A stretch of DNA of 64,000 bases from Chitinophaga sancti (lineage in GTDB: Bacteria; Bacteroidota; Bacteroidia; Chitinophagales; Chitinophagaceae): NCBI RefSeq assembly GCF_034424315.1, contig NZ_CP139972.1, forward strand, positions 1,984,001-2,048,000, written 5' to 3'. The notes beneath the pieces are model-generated. The model had not been told where the DNA came from. It did no database searches and saw nothing but the letters and a program-made list of their open reading frames with translations. The number at the start of each line of letters is the position of its first letter. Within the stretch, counting starts at the first letter, position 1. Shown here one piece after another: positions 52,530 through 61,825 of the stretch. Position numbers and translations under genes: made by a program.

Positions 52530-52652
52530 TCATAACCCACTATATTGTTCAGGTGCAGTCCAGTTTACAGGCAACAGTTGTCGAAGATCACCGAATAGCC
52601 ACTTATCGGAAACATATTTATCCAGGCATACCGGGCCAGGGAATTTCGGCAT
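52530..52652 (-). CDS. Candidate 40-aa peptide coupled to the 122-aa gene
   Basis: ATG 52650-52652 follows the 122-aa gene stop by three bases on the same strand. It encodes MPKFPGPVCLDKYVSDKWLF, then GDLRQLLPVNWTAPEQYSGL, ending at TGA 52530-52532. The product is rich in Trp, Tyr and Pro and has one Cys. No family recognised. Close coupling favours a real gene, but it may also be the decayed tail of a transposase (LLPxNW is reminiscent of IS66 ends). Confidence 0.35.
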   Translation of the reverse strand: MPKFPGPVCLDKYVSDKWLFGDLRQLLPVNWTAPEQYSGL

Positions 52653-52655
52653 CAG

Positions 52656-53024
52656 CTACTCCGCCTGTAAAAACATAAACTCAAGCGTATTGAGCTGGAT
52701 TTCTGGCGGAGCATTGAGGGAAAAAGTCATCACAAAATCACCGTTATTGGCATTAATCTGGTTGGTAATATATTCCGTTACCTTCCAATCACCATTGGGG
52801 CAACCCTGTGTGAAATTCATGATGATATTGTCGTTTGGAATGCCGTTTATAAACCGGAACTCAAGCTTGGTGGGCCGCAGTTCGGGAGGAAGACTGCAAA
52901 AGCTCATGGTAAATTTTCCCCCGTTAATATTGATTTGGTTTTCCAGGAATTCTGTTACTGTGAACCCTGGAATATTACCCTGGGTTAAAAGCATAATGGT
53001 TTGGGTTTGATTAGTGTTTGTCAT
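52656..53024 (-). CDS. 122-aa protein made of two tandem repeats
   Basis: The protein is two copies of a unit of about 55 residues. Copy 1 reads LLTQGNIPGFTVTEFLENQI, then NGGKFTMSF and KLEFRFI. Copy 2 reads MNFTQGCPNGDWKVTEYITN, then NNGDFVMTF and TLEFMFL. The shared plan is TQG-x-(V/F)TE(F/Y)-NQIN-N-G-F-M-F and P-LEF-F. There is no signal peptide or membrane segment. A duplicated small beta unit such as a lectin-like or toxin-like fold is possible. I do not recognise the family. Confidence 0.65.
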   Translation of the reverse strand: MTNTNQTQTIMLLTQGNIPGFTVTEFLENQININGGKFTMSFCSLPPELRPTKLEFRFINGIPNDNIIMNFTQGCPNGDWKVTEYITNQINANNGDFVMTFSLNAPPEIQLNTLEFMFLQAE

Positions 53025-53410
53025 AGTTATATTTTTGTCCTACTCTTTTGGCTTTTCGGGTTCGCCCCGGTAACGAATATCTTTACCGGCAGATAGCAGC
53101 GGTCAATTGTTTTATTGACCTGTTTTGCTACTATAAAGCTATTCATCAACCGGAAAGCGTACAAGATTATAAATACCTGATTTTCAAATCAGATATTTAT
53201 ACCTGGATCGTTCAAATTAGCGGGTATTTATAACTGGGGTCTGGAAAACGTTGATTGAAAATGCATCCCTTTTTTCAGGGGATTGGACAGATATACCTGT
53301 ATTATTGGGGAGCAACATGTGCATCAGGCATAGCGGGAAACCCAAACTCATTCCGCTGCTTACTTTTGCGTTGGGGAGGATTGTCTTTTTTGTTAATGCC
53401 AGGAGCAGGA
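53025..53410. other. Intergenic stretch with two hairpins
   Basis: It contains GGTCAAT/ATTGACC (53101-53120, 6-base loop) and a 15-bp inverted repeat with one mismatch at 53169-53200 (ATAAATACCTGATTT with its reverse complement). The short + strand frames here are unsupported. Confidence 0.45.
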
Positions 53411-54028
53411 TCAATCCGGCGTATAATCATCACACATCACAAAACTCCACTCCTTCTTCTCCAGCTTATACAAAAACAAATAATCCTTTAAGGGTTTCTC
53501 TATTCCCATCCCATGGATCTTATACAACTCCATCTTCAAATTTGCAATCCCTTCCTCATCATCCGCCGGTGTCAAAAACAACAGGTCATATCCAGGAAAA
53601 GCAACTACTACATCCTTGCCCATCGGTGCCACTATCTTCTCCCACATAGGTGCTACAAACATCGCAGTCACACAATGATCCGGATCTCCACACACCTGGT
53701 AACAGCCGAAAACTGTCTCCACTAACCTAAATTCAAAATCCCTTTCAAAGTTTTTAAGCGCCAGGGCACTCAGCTCCTCCTCCGTCATTTCAGTTCCCAA
53801 ATGCCTTTTGCTGATAAAGGTATACTTCTCTCCCCTGTCCACGACAAAGCCCAGGGCCACATCTTTCAGCCATAAGTGATAAATTGGAAAGTCGGCATCT
53901 ACATCCGCATCTTCTCCCAGGGTTTGTAATATTTCCTCTCTTAATTCATCCAATAAAAAGATCCTTGGATAAATTTTATCCCGGTGGTCATTCAGACTAA
54001 AAGTGTCATTCATTTCTTCATTCAGCAT
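53411..54028 (-). CDS. DUF1444 (YtpQ)-like protein
   Basis: 205 residues, cytosolic. Blocks such as LGFVVDRGEKYTFISKRHLG, MTEEELSALALKNFERD and DVVVAFPGYDLLFLTPADD fit the general plan of DUF1444/YtpQ proteins, whose function is unknown. It ends beside a gene-free stretch, and its start is 37 bases from the secreted-protein gene at 54066, so they are co-oriented. A decayed copy of the same pair remains at 34463-34695. The family call is moderate. Confidence 0.6.
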   Translation of the reverse strand: MLNEEMNDTFSLNDHRDKIYPRIFLLDELREEILQTLGEDADVDADFPIYHLWLKDVALGFVVDRGEKYTFISKRHLGTEMTEEELSALALKNFERDFEFRLVETVFGCYQVCGDPDHCVTAMFVAPMWEKIVAPMGKDVVVAFPGYDLLFLTPADDEEGIANLKMELYKIHGMGIEKPLKDYLFLYKLEKKEWSFVMCDDYTPD

Positions 54029-54065
54029 ATTCTATTTTCATGTTCAGACAACAAAATAAGGAGCA

Positions 54066-55046
54066 TTATTCATAAACTAAGGAACTCTTTCTAAATATCT
54101 CCGTCCATTTTTTTACAAATTCAGGGCTAAGCTGCTTCTCCCTGATAGCTACAAATGCGACATGCACCCCGTCTTTTCCCTGCAACAGGTAATACAATTG
54201 AGATTCAGGACGGGGATCATTCGGGTAATAGGGCGTTTCGGCTTTAAATAAGGCCCATTTTTGCCCGGGTCCTTCCACCTCGTTGATGATAGTTGTCTTT
54301 GTCAGATTCGTTTCACTTTTACTCGCCGTGACAAAGATGTCCACCACCTGGTGGATCTTTTCAACTTTTATGCCTTTCACGAATGTCTGGTTGATCGTTG
54401 TCTGCCAGTTTTCTTTTGTTTCGTTTGCAGGGATCAGTTGCTTTATATAATTCACGGAATCTTCTCCTTCAAATAATATCTTCCAGGAGCTTAATCCAGG
54501 AACTACCATTTTCAGGGTTTCCCGCCTGATAGCCAAACCAGTTTTCAACGTGCTTCCTATCCGGTGAAAAAATGGTTTTGCTGTGCTGATCCTGTCTTTA
54601 TCTCCTGTTGCGGTATAGATATAGACCTTATCAGTATCATAAATGACAAAGACGGTGGAAAATACGGTCGTATTATTCTGCTTAACCACATGGGTTTCAT
54701 CCATCCAGAATATAGGCTGTGCATTATTATGAAGCCTGCCTGAATCAAGTAACTTGTATCCTTCAGCAGCACTGATATATTCCAGGAGCTTGGCTGTTAC
54801 TGCTGCTAAATTACTTCCCGCCTCTTCCAGGACATTTACATTGAAATTATCCCGGACCTTCTGGCTCGCTTCTACATCTGCAAATGCGACCAGTTTAATG
54901 GTGGGTGGAGTAGCAGGGATCTTATACTTCCAGCCAGCAGGCAACTCAATGGAAAATTTATTTACAGTATCCCTGAAGGTGGTGTGGGTCTGACAATTTG
55001 CTGAAAAAGTAAACAATAGCAAGACGGCGGTAAAAAATGCTCTCAT
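54066..55046 (-). CDS. Secreted 326-aa protein with PsbP/DcrB-like N-terminal domain
   Basis: A signal peptide (MRAFFTAVLLLFTFSANCQT) precedes TFRDTVNKFSIELPAGWKYK, the usual opening of PsbP/DUF1795-like domains. The C-terminal half (about 190-326) has IKQLIPANETKENWQTTINQ and VHVAFVAIREKQLSPEFVKK, similar in plan and possibly a second related domain. It likely acts in the periplasm. It is transcribed before the DUF1444-like gene. A scar of both genes at 34.5 kb shows the pair behaves as a cassette. Confidence 0.7.
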   Translation of the reverse strand: MRAFFTAVLLLFTFSANCQTHTTFRDTVNKFSIELPAGWKYKIPATPPTIKLVAFADVEASQKVRDNFNVNVLEEAGSNLAAVTAKLLEYISAAEGYKLLDSGRLHNNAQPIFWMDETHVVKQNNTTVFSTVFVIYDTDKVYIYTATGDKDRISTAKPFFHRIGSTLKTGLAIRRETLKMVVPGLSSWKILFEGEDSVNYIKQLIPANETKENWQTTINQTFVKGIKVEKIHQVVDIFVTASKSETNLTKTTIINEVEGPGQKWALFKAETPYYPNDPRPESQLYYLLQGKDGVHVAFVAIREKQLSPEFVKKWTEIFRKSSLVYE

Positions 55047-55244
55047 CTGGGGTTAAGTTTTTGTAAATGTAGGAAAATCATGATCTTAACAATGAAATTG
55101 TTGCCTGGATAAAATGCCAATCGTTACGATCATCAGGAAATGAGATAACAGGTATAAACATATTCGCTATTGGGTATGGGATCAATTAAAGCATTCTAAG
55201 CTCCCCGGTTCTGATCGTTTGTCTTATTTATTTACTGCGCAGCC

Positions 55245-55634
55245 CTATTCCCTCACCCCAAATTTCAGTGGCATGCAAACAATCGTTCTAACCGGCTTTC
55301 CTTCCAGCTCCCCGGGTTTCCAAGCCGGCATCTGTTGAATAAATTTAATAGCCGCTTGCACAATCGCTTTACCTGCTGTACCTGTTGGACTGTGTTTGGG
55401 ATCTGTATACTCATCCGCGGTACAACCATCCGCTGCTATCGTAAAAAACACCCACACTCTTCCTTCCCAACAAATCTCGCTAAAACCGGGAGGATATAGT
55501 AAATGAGCATCAATATACCTGTCAAGATCAGGAAACGAAGGTGGTACATCCGCATGAGAAAAAACAAAAGGCTTTGTTGTATCCCCGCCAGTTACGCCCA
55601 ACAACAGTCCAAGTGATAAAATGGAAACTAACAT
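55245..55634 (-). CDS. TonB C-terminal domain protein (129 aa)
   Basis: A signal-like N-terminus (MLVSILSLGLLLGVTGGDTT) leads into a TonB_C-like domain: FPDLDRYIDAHLLYPP, then GRVWVFFTIAADG and KFIQQMPAWKPGELEGKPVR. It is much shorter than a full TonB and lacks a proline-rich spacer. It could be a periplasmic regulator-type TonB_C protein common in Bacteroidota. It is divergent to the TonB-dependent receptor at 55775, so a functional pair is possible. Confidence 0.75.
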   Translation of the reverse strand: MLVSILSLGLLLGVTGGDTTKPFVFSHADVPPSFPDLDRYIDAHLLYPPGFSEICWEGRVWVFFTIAADGCTADEYTDPKHSPTGTAGKAIVQAAIKFIQQMPAWKPGELEGKPVRTIVCMPLKFGVRE

Positions 55635-55774
55635 AGATAAGGGTAAAATAAAAAAACTAATTAGGTAAAAATAAGTTAATTTGATCTAAATAACCAGGCT
55701 AAAACACAATAGTCCGCGCAACCCATATAATCAACAAAAGCTACAATAACCCGCTATATTCATACTATATCCAT

Positions 55775-58156
55775 ATGAATTACAAGCTTCTATCGTTTTT
55801 CATCAACCTCGTCACCATCTTCATTATTCATCCAGCTACCGCCCAACAAGCGCAAATATCAGGTACCGTCATTGATGAAAAAGGACAGCCACTGCCATTT
55901 TCCGCAGTCGCCCTGTTTTCTGCCAGTGACGAAACAAAGATCGTATCCAATACCCTCAGCGATACCGAAGGCAAATATCAATTCACCCAGCTACCTGAGG
56001 GCCATTACTACATCAAAGTATCTGCCCTGGGATATACCCCTACCCGATCGCCGCTTATTATACTCGATCCGGGGGCTAAATACGCCGCTATTCCATTAGT
56101 TATGAATAGCACTCCCACAAACCTCAACGTCGTGGAAATAGCCGGTAAAAAAGCCACTATTGAAAACAAAGGCGACCGCTTCGTAGTCAACACCGAAAAA
56201 AGCGCGCTGGCAGCAGGCAATGCGATCGATCTCCTGAAATCCACCCCATTCGTTTCCCTCTCCGCCAGCAACGAAATACGTCTGCAAGGCAAAAAAACCA
56301 TGTTCCTGGTAGATGGCAAACCCTTACCTGCATCATCTATGCAGGAGATCCTCCAGATGATCCCCGCCGGCAATATCTCATCCATCGAACTCATTACCAA
56401 TCCCTCTTCCAAATACGACGCAGCCTATGGTGCCGTCATTAATATCATCACCAGGAAAAAAGAACTGGAAGGTACCACAGGAAACCTTCGTGCCGATGCG
56501 GCCCAGGGAAAGTATGGCAACTATAATTTCAATGGCAGGCTGACCTATAAGAAGAAATCCATCACCTTATTCAGTATGGCCGGCTATAATAAAAGCGACC
56601 AGCAAAGCTTCAATGGCAGCGACCGGATCCTGGACAATTCAGAGAAACCCGACCTGCTCCAGGAAGACATTACCCGCACCTTTCACCAGCATTTTTACAA
56701 CCTGCAAACAGGCGGTGAATGGACGATCAACAACAATCAAACGCTAGGAGTATTGACCACCGGCCGCATCATCCGCAGTAAAGGTGACTTTATTTCTGAC
56801 AACCGGTTCAGCAAAGAAAATAGCCCGGTCGATTCTGCTTTGTATACCCGCAGCCCTTTTGAAAACAAGGGATCCATTTTCAATTACAATATCAACTACC
56901 ACCTGCTGGCTGATTCCGGCAAAAACGACCTGACAGTTTTAGCCACCTTCACGCCCTATAAAAGTGATTTTAAACAAACTTTCTATTCGGAGCTAAATGA
57001 TGGCCGAACCCCTCCCGTATATAAAAACACCAATCATACTGACATTCAGATCTACATCGCACAAGTAGATTACATACACAAATTCAGCCATCACTGGTTA
57101 CTGGATGCCGGCCTCAAATACCAAAACACAAACTCCAGGAACAGCATCCTGTATGAAGATAACCGGAACGGCGGCTTTGCAGTAGTACCCGAATATTCCA
57201 GTGACAATCACCTGAAAGAAAGCATTGCTGCCGGCTATGCTATCCTGTCCAAAAACTGGTCTTCCACTAAACTACAAATGGGCCTGCGTGCAGAAAATAC
57301 AGACGCCAGCTATGTTGGTTATTTCAACCAGCATGCCATCAAACTGTTTCCTTCCCTATCCTACGAATACAAGATCAGTGATCAATACAGCCTGACGCTT
57401 TCTTATAAAAAAACCATCAACCGTGCACCTTACAATGAATTGGTGCCCTATACAATATTCGTAAATCAAAACACGGTATTCAGGGGTAATCCCTCACTGC
57501 AACCGCAATACGACAACATCCTTACGCTTAGTACCCGGCTGCATCAACTAAGCATCGCATTTATTTACACCCTGAGTAAAAACATGTTTGGGCAATTCCC
57601 CATTGCACAGGACTTTAATACAAAAACCACCTGGTTTGCGCTGCAGAACCTGAATGATGCGCAGGACTTTCATATCGATCTGTTCTACCCCTTACAAATT
57701 ACAAGGTGGTGGTCTGCCCAGAACAGTGGTTCCATCTTTGGTTACTCCAAAGCCAGTGGCTTTGTTATGGATAAATCTTTTACGCTCTCGTCTAACTGGG
57801 TGAATCTGAAAACAGATCAGACTTTTGACATTTCAAAACGGCTAAAGCTGGAGATTATCGGGTATTACAATTCTAAAATGACGTCTGAATTAACCTCCCT
57901 GGGGAGTTATGGCAATATCGATGCCTCATTACTGATCAATGTTCTTAATGGACAGTTGAGGATTGGCGGCAATGACATCCTAAAGAGAAATGTGTACTGG
58001 TCAGGGCAGGATTTTGGAGTATACAGGTCTTCGAAAGACAGGTATATGGATAGCCGAAGGTTGAGTATTGGCTATACGTACAATTTTGGAAGAACGAAAA
58101 TAGCCACGCCGGGTAGGAAGTTAGGGAATAACGATGCATTGCAAAGGATTCAATAA
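55775..58156 (+). CDS. TonB-dependent outer-membrane receptor with CarboxypepD-like domain
   Basis: 793 residues. A signal peptide (ending HPATAQQ) precedes a carboxypeptidase-regulatory-like domain (GTVIDEKGQPLPFSAVALFS). A plug domain follows (NAIDLLKSTPFVSLSASNEI; FLVDGKPLPASSMQEILQMI; ISSIELITNPSSKYDAAYGAV). The barrel (OMP_b-brl_3 type) spans about residue 230 to 793 and ends GKLGNNDALQRIQ. It takes up a substrate using TonB energy; no SusD partner is present, so the substrate is unknown. A phosphopantetheinyl transferase starts 3 bases downstream. Confidence 0.92.
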   Translation: MNYKLLSFFINLVTIFIIHPATAQQAQISGTVIDEKGQPLPFSAVALFSASDETKIVSNTLSDTEGKYQFTQLPEGHYYIKVSALGYTPTRSPLIILDPGAKYAAIPLVMNSTPTNLNVVEIAGKKATIENKGDRFVVNTEKSALAAGNAIDLLKSTPFVSLSASNEIRLQGKKTMFLVDGKPLPASSMQEILQMIPAGNISSIELITNPSSKYDAAYGAVINIITRKKELEGTTGNLRADAAQGKYGNYNFNGRLTYKKKSITLFSMAGYNKSDQQSFNGSDRILDNSEKPDLLQEDITRTFHQHFYNLQTGGEWTINNNQTLGVLTTGRIIRSKGDFISDNRFSKENSPVDSALYTRSPFENKGSIFNYNINYHLLADSGKNDLTVLATFTPYKSDFKQTFYSELNDGRTPPVYKNTNHTDIQIYIAQVDYIHKFSHHWLLDAGLKYQNTNSRNSILYEDNRNGGFAVVPEYSSDNHLKESIAAGYAILSKNWSSTKLQMGLRAENTDASYVGYFNQHAIKLFPSLSYEYKISDQYSLTLSYKKTINRAPYNELVPYTIFVNQNTVFRGNPSLQPQYDNILTLSTRLHQLSIAFIYTLSKNMFGQFPIAQDFNTKTTWFALQNLNDAQDFHIDLFYPLQITRWWSAQNSGSIFGYSKASGFVMDKSFTLSSNWVNLKTDQTFDISKRLKLEIIGYYNSKMTSELTSLGSYGNIDASLLINVLNGQLRIGGNDILKRNVYWSGQDFGVYRSSKDRYMDSRRLSIGYTYNFGRTKIATPGRKLGNNDALQRIQ

Positions 58157-58159
58157 AAG

Positions 58160-58828
58160 ATGATGGAATTATATACCTGCAAGATCTATTACGCGCATTT
58201 TCATCAGCCATTAGCGAAGGATGTTTTTGCTGCTTTAGTGGCTCAGTTACCTCCCGAAATGCAAGACAAAGTAGCTGCGTTTCAAAGATGGGAAGATGCT
58301 CACGCAGCTCTACTCAGTAAACATATACTGCGATATGCACTGAAGGAAAACGGGCAGGCACATACGCTGGGAACTATGCAATATACTGCGCAATCAAGAC
58401 CTTACTTTCCCGGTGGTGATGATTTCAACATCTCTCATACCAACAAAATAGTCGTATGTGCCTTTGCGAATTGCAATAAAATTGGGATTGATATTGAAAG
58501 GCGGGTACCACTGGATATTGATATTTACAGGCAGCAATTTTCCGATGCGGAGTGGGATCATATACACAGGTCGTCTGATTCTTTGCAAACATTCTATGAA
58601 TACCGTACAGCGAAAGAAGCTGTGCTCAAGGCCAGTGGCACAGGGTTAAAGAATGAGTTGCACCTGCTCAATCCGTTTGAAAATAATGAATGGCATTTGT
58701 ATACGATCCGGGATTTCTCGCCTTATTCATGTCACCTGGCTAGTCAACAGCCATTAGGGCGGATTAGCCTGATCAACCTGGGAGATTTGATTTATAAGGA
58801 GCCGGATCGTTTTATTTCCCTTCTTTAG
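58160..58828 (+). CDS. 4'-phosphopantetheinyl transferase (Sfp-like)
   Basis: 222 residues. Contains the P1-P3 motifs of this superfamily: FNISHTNKIVVCAF (about residue 95), IGIDIERRV (about 112) and FYEYRTAKEAVLKASGTGL (about 150). It transfers the phosphopantetheine arm of CoA to carrier proteins. No polyketide or peptide synthetase is visible here. It starts 3 bases after the TonB-dependent receptor, so it is probably co-transcribed. The link to an uptake receptor hints at siderophore or lipid metabolism but is not proven. Confidence 0.92.
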   Translation: MMELYTCKIYYAHFHQPLAKDVFAALVAQLPPEMQDKVAAFQRWEDAHAALLSKHILRYALKENGQAHTLGTMQYTAQSRPYFPGGDDFNISHTNKIVVCAFANCNKIGIDIERRVPLDIDIYRQQFSDAEWDHIHRSSDSLQTFYEYRTAKEAVLKASGTGLKNELHLLNPFENNEWHLYTIRDFSPYSCHLASQQPLGRISLINLGDLIYKEPDRFISLL

Positions 58829-58848
58829 TGACTGTAGCTTTCAAATCC

Positions 58849-59075
58849 TCCTTCTATTAAATCCTACTACTTTCAACTCATTCAATATCACCACACAGTC
58901 ACTCATGGACTACTAAATCACGCCACATCATTCTTTTCATTAAATCCTCCATTCATAACCATCCTCCATCACTCACAGTCCATCAATTCGCACCGCACCC
59001 CTCTTCTCATTAAATCCTCCATTCATAACCATCCTCACTCACAGTCTCCCAACTCACACCACACCCCTCTTCTCT
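58849..59075. repeat. Degenerate 67-82-bp direct repeats at the 3' ends of two convergent genes
   Basis: Copy 2 (58931-59000) and copy 3 (59001-59067) share runs such as ATTAAATCCTCCATTCATAA and a following CACTCACAGTC. A weaker copy 1 lies at 58849-58930. The start of a fourth copy (CTCTTCTCTTTAAACACC) is the coding end of the metal ATPase. Copy 3 itself spans the ATPase stop codon (59054-59056), so the repeats appear to have been made from the end of that gene. Confidence 0.6.
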
Positions 59076-60967
59076 TTAAACACCAGCAATCTCAACGCGT
59101 TCAGCACCACCACCATCGTCGATCCTTCATGTCCTATCACCGCTGGCCCCATACTGGCAATCCCGAACAAGGTCAGAGGAATCAATATCGCAACCATCCC
59201 CAGACTTATCACTAAATTCTGTTTAATAATCTGGTTCGCCCGCTGACTTAACGCAATCGCAAAAGGCAAACGCATCAGCTGATCACCCATCAATGCAATA
59301 TCCGCCGTTTCCAGGGCCACATCAGAACCCGCAGCCCCCATGGCAATCCCCACCGTACTATTCGCCATAGCCGGTGCATCATTCACCCCATCCCCGACCA
59401 TCGCAACCTTTCCCTCTGATGTTTTCAGTTTATTAATCGCTTCCACTTTCTGTTCAGGCAATAAATTTCCCCATGCATCCGTCAGGCCAGTCTCCCTGGC
59501 AATTGCATCTGCTACCAGCTGGTTATCGCCGGAGAGCATGATCAGTTTATTAATCCCAATAGCCCTCAGCGCCTCCAGCGCAGGTTTTGCTTCAGCCCGT
59601 GGTGTATCCATCACCGTTATCATGCCCGCATATTTCTCATCCTTCAATGCCAGCATCACCGTATGCCCTGCTTTGGCCCGCTCATCCAGTAACTGAAGAA
59701 TATCCGGCGCCGCTGCAACAAGTGCTTTATTCCCAATCACCACGCTATGCCCCTGCCATTGCGCCTTGATCCCTTTGCCTGTCACTGATTCGAGCTGCGA
59801 AGCAGGTTCTATATTTTTCAGCTGTGCATCGGCTACAATCGCTTTTGCCAGCGGGTGATCGCTGAGTGATTCTACGGCCACCACCATACTGAGTAATTCC
59901 TCTTTACCAATACCGTTCGCGGGAATGATCTCCGTAAGTTTAGGTTTACCTTCCGTCAGGGTGCCTGTCTTGTCAAAAGCAATCGCCTTCAGGGCACCCA
60001 GGTCTTCCAGCGGACGCCCCCCTTTAATGAGGATCCCGGCACGGGCTGCACGCGCTACCCCGCTTAACACCGCACTGGGAGTAGAAATCGCCAGCGCACA
60101 TGGACTGGCCGCTACCAATACCCCCATAGCCCGGTAAAAACTGGCACTGAAAGGTTCATGGATGACGACAAATGCAAAGCAGAGAAGAAAGACAAAAATG
60201 ATGACAGCAGGTACATAATATTTCTGCAACTTATCGGCGAAGCGTTGTGTTGGTGATTGTTGTGACTGCGCCTCGTTAACGAGTTGAATCAGTTTTGATA
60301 AGGTAGAATCTTTCGCAGGTTTGGTCACCTTTACTTCCAGGGCACCGCTACCATTCATGGTACCTGCATACACGCTGCTGTCCACCTGTTTGTCAACCGG
60401 CATGCTTTCGCCGGTTACAGCTGCCTGGTTCACTGCACTATTGCCTTTGATAATGATCCCATCGGCAGGAATCGTGTTATCGGGTTTGACCATAACGATG
60501 TCATTCACCTGCAAGGTCTCTATATTTACTTCGCTGAGGGTATTATCCTTTTTCAGCCAGGCAGTTTTAGGAGCCAGTTTAGCCAGCGCACTGATAGAAT
60601 TTTTGGCCTTATTCAGGGCATAATGCTCCAGCGAGTGACCCATGCTGAAGAGGAAGAGTAACAAGGCGCCTTCCGCCCAATCACCCAATATGGCAGCGCC
60701 GGCGGCAGCAATGATCATGAGGGAGTCGATATCGAAAGAACCGGCTTTGATATTTTCAATCGCTTCTTTGACGGTAAAGAAGCCTCCCGCTATATAAGCA
60801 AGGATGTATAACGACAAAGGCACTACGTCAGGGATACCTTTGATAAAAGATAATCCAAAGCCAATAGCCAATGCAGCGCCACAGGTGAGACTGCATATCA
60901 GTTCTATGTTTTTCTTCCAGCCATGTTCATGATCATGGTCGTGGTGATGATGTTCTTGTCCGCTCAT
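59054..60967 (-). CDS. P1B-4-like heavy-metal-transporting P-type ATPase
   Basis: 637 residues. The N-terminus is a short His-rich tail (MSGQEHHHHDHDHEHGWKKN) instead of an HMA domain. Motifs in order are TGES (about residue 190), the membrane SPC triplet in VAASPCALAIS (about 287), DKTGTLTEGK (about 333), HPLAKAIV, MVGDGVNDAPAM (about 525), and the C-terminal HEGSTMVVVLNALRLL. SPC plus HEGST is typical of P1B-4 (CoaT/CtpD-type) exporters of cobalt and related divalent metals; zinc or cadmium cannot be excluded. Direct repeats follow its 3' end. Confidence 0.93.
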   Translation of the reverse strand: MSGQEHHHHDHDHEHGWKKNIELICSLTCGAALAIGFGLSFIKGIPDVVPLSLYILAYIAGGFFTVKEAIENIKAGSFDIDSLMIIAAAGAAILGDWAEGALLLFLFSMGHSLEHYALNKAKNSISALAKLAPKTAWLKKDNTLSEVNIETLQVNDIVMVKPDNTIPADGIIIKGNSAVNQAAVTGESMPVDKQVDSSVYAGTMNGSGALEVKVTKPAKDSTLSKLIQLVNEAQSQQSPTQRFADKLQKYYVPAVIIFVFLLCFAFVVIHEPFSASFYRAMGVLVAASPCALAISTPSAVLSGVARAARAGILIKGGRPLEDLGALKAIAFDKTGTLTEGKPKLTEIIPANGIGKEELLSMVVAVESLSDHPLAKAIVADAQLKNIEPASQLESVTGKGIKAQWQGHSVVIGNKALVAAAPDILQLLDERAKAGHTVMLALKDEKYAGMITVMDTPRAEAKPALEALRAIGINKLIMLSGDNQLVADAIARETGLTDAWGNLLPEQKVEAINKLKTSEGKVAMVGDGVNDAPAMANSTVGIAMGAAGSDVALETADIALMGDQLMRLPFAIALSQRANQIIKQNLVISLGMVAILIPLTLFGIASMGPAVIGHEGSTMVVVLNALRLLVFKEKRGVV

Positions 60968-60993
60968 GCAGCTGAAGATACGAAACTCCCAGC

Positions 60994-61779
60994 TTATCCT
61001 GCCTGTATAATCTTACCGCATCCTGTATACTTCACCCATTGCACCAGGGAATCTGTCACCACCGTTCCCATTTCCACTCCAACGGCAACGACCATACATT
61101 CATCCCTGCTGATCTTCTCCTTATTTAACTGCAGGGTAACAGTACTGGCAGGCACGACTTCCTCCCTGAGGTACCAGGGGCTGATAAACGAAACCGGTTC
61201 TGACCAGATGCGGGGAAATCCTTTCATAGCAGCATCCCACACTGTTCCCAGGCTAAATACCAGGCGATACATAGGCTGCTTCCAGGGTAGCACGATGCTT
61301 AAACCGGGTTGTAATACAGGTACTTCTATCTCTACACTGGCAGTATTACGATCCAGGGCCGCGGCTAAAGGGTGCCTGATCACACTATCAAACAGGTATT
61401 GCTGATTCAGGTTGAACCCGCTCATCTGATTGCCAAGCGTTGAAAACCGGACGATCCGGTTGCCCCGGCTATTCTCCTTGTCCTGCAATAACAAGTGCCT
61501 GCTCAGGGAAGTGAATTGCGCAGCCAGGTTCATATCCGTCAGGTGTTTCACCGGACTGATAGCCATCCTGAGCGACTTTGCTGCCGAAGAGCAGGTGCCA
61601 AACTCATTGTTGTTTTCCCGGACCCGCTCACAGGAAGGCAGCAATTCAATCTGCTTCCTGGTTGGCCCCCCATTCTTTCTTACAATATACCCGTCCTCGG
61701 GTTTCCTGTTCCTGGGCCGGAAAAAGTTAATGCCCTCAATTTTCCCTTCAAACTGGATGAAAGATTTTCTAATAGCCAT
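60994..61779 (-). CDS. Unrecognised 261-aa protein
   Basis: ATG 61779 (MAIRKSFIQFEGKIEGINFF) is preferred to a TTG start at 61791. The protein is beta-rich: residues 15-40 resemble FRPRNRKPEDGYIVRKNGG, and the C-terminal half has SVEIEVPVLQPGLSIVLPWK and SFISPWYLREEVVPAST. No signal peptide or membrane helix. It lies 26 bases upstream of the P1B-4 ATPase on the same strand, so it is probably co-transcribed with it. No function assigned. Confidence 0.65.
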   Translation of the reverse strand: MAIRKSFIQFEGKIEGINFFRPRNRKPEDGYIVRKNGGPTRKQIELLPSCERVRENNNEFGTCSSAAKSLRMAISPVKHLTDMNLAAQFTSLSRHLLLQDKENSRGNRIVRFSTLGNQMSGFNLNQQYLFDSVIRHPLAAALDRNTASVEIEVPVLQPGLSIVLPWKQPMYRLVFSLGTVWDAAMKGFPRIWSEPVSFISPWYLREEVVPASTVTLQLNKEKISRDECMVVAVGVEMGTVVTDSLVQWVKYTGCGKIIQAG

Positions 61780-61825
61780 AAAAAATTGCAATTAAAAATA
61801 CGTATGTCTCGTAAATAAACCGGAG

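Noticed and set aside
52530..52660. IS66-type transposase remnant
   Set aside because: Only the LLPxNW phrase suggests it; too short to call, so it is listed as a candidate peptide instead.
53251..53649. 132-aa + strand frame
   Set aside because: Two thirds overlap the DUF1444-like gene on the other strand; the rest has no support.
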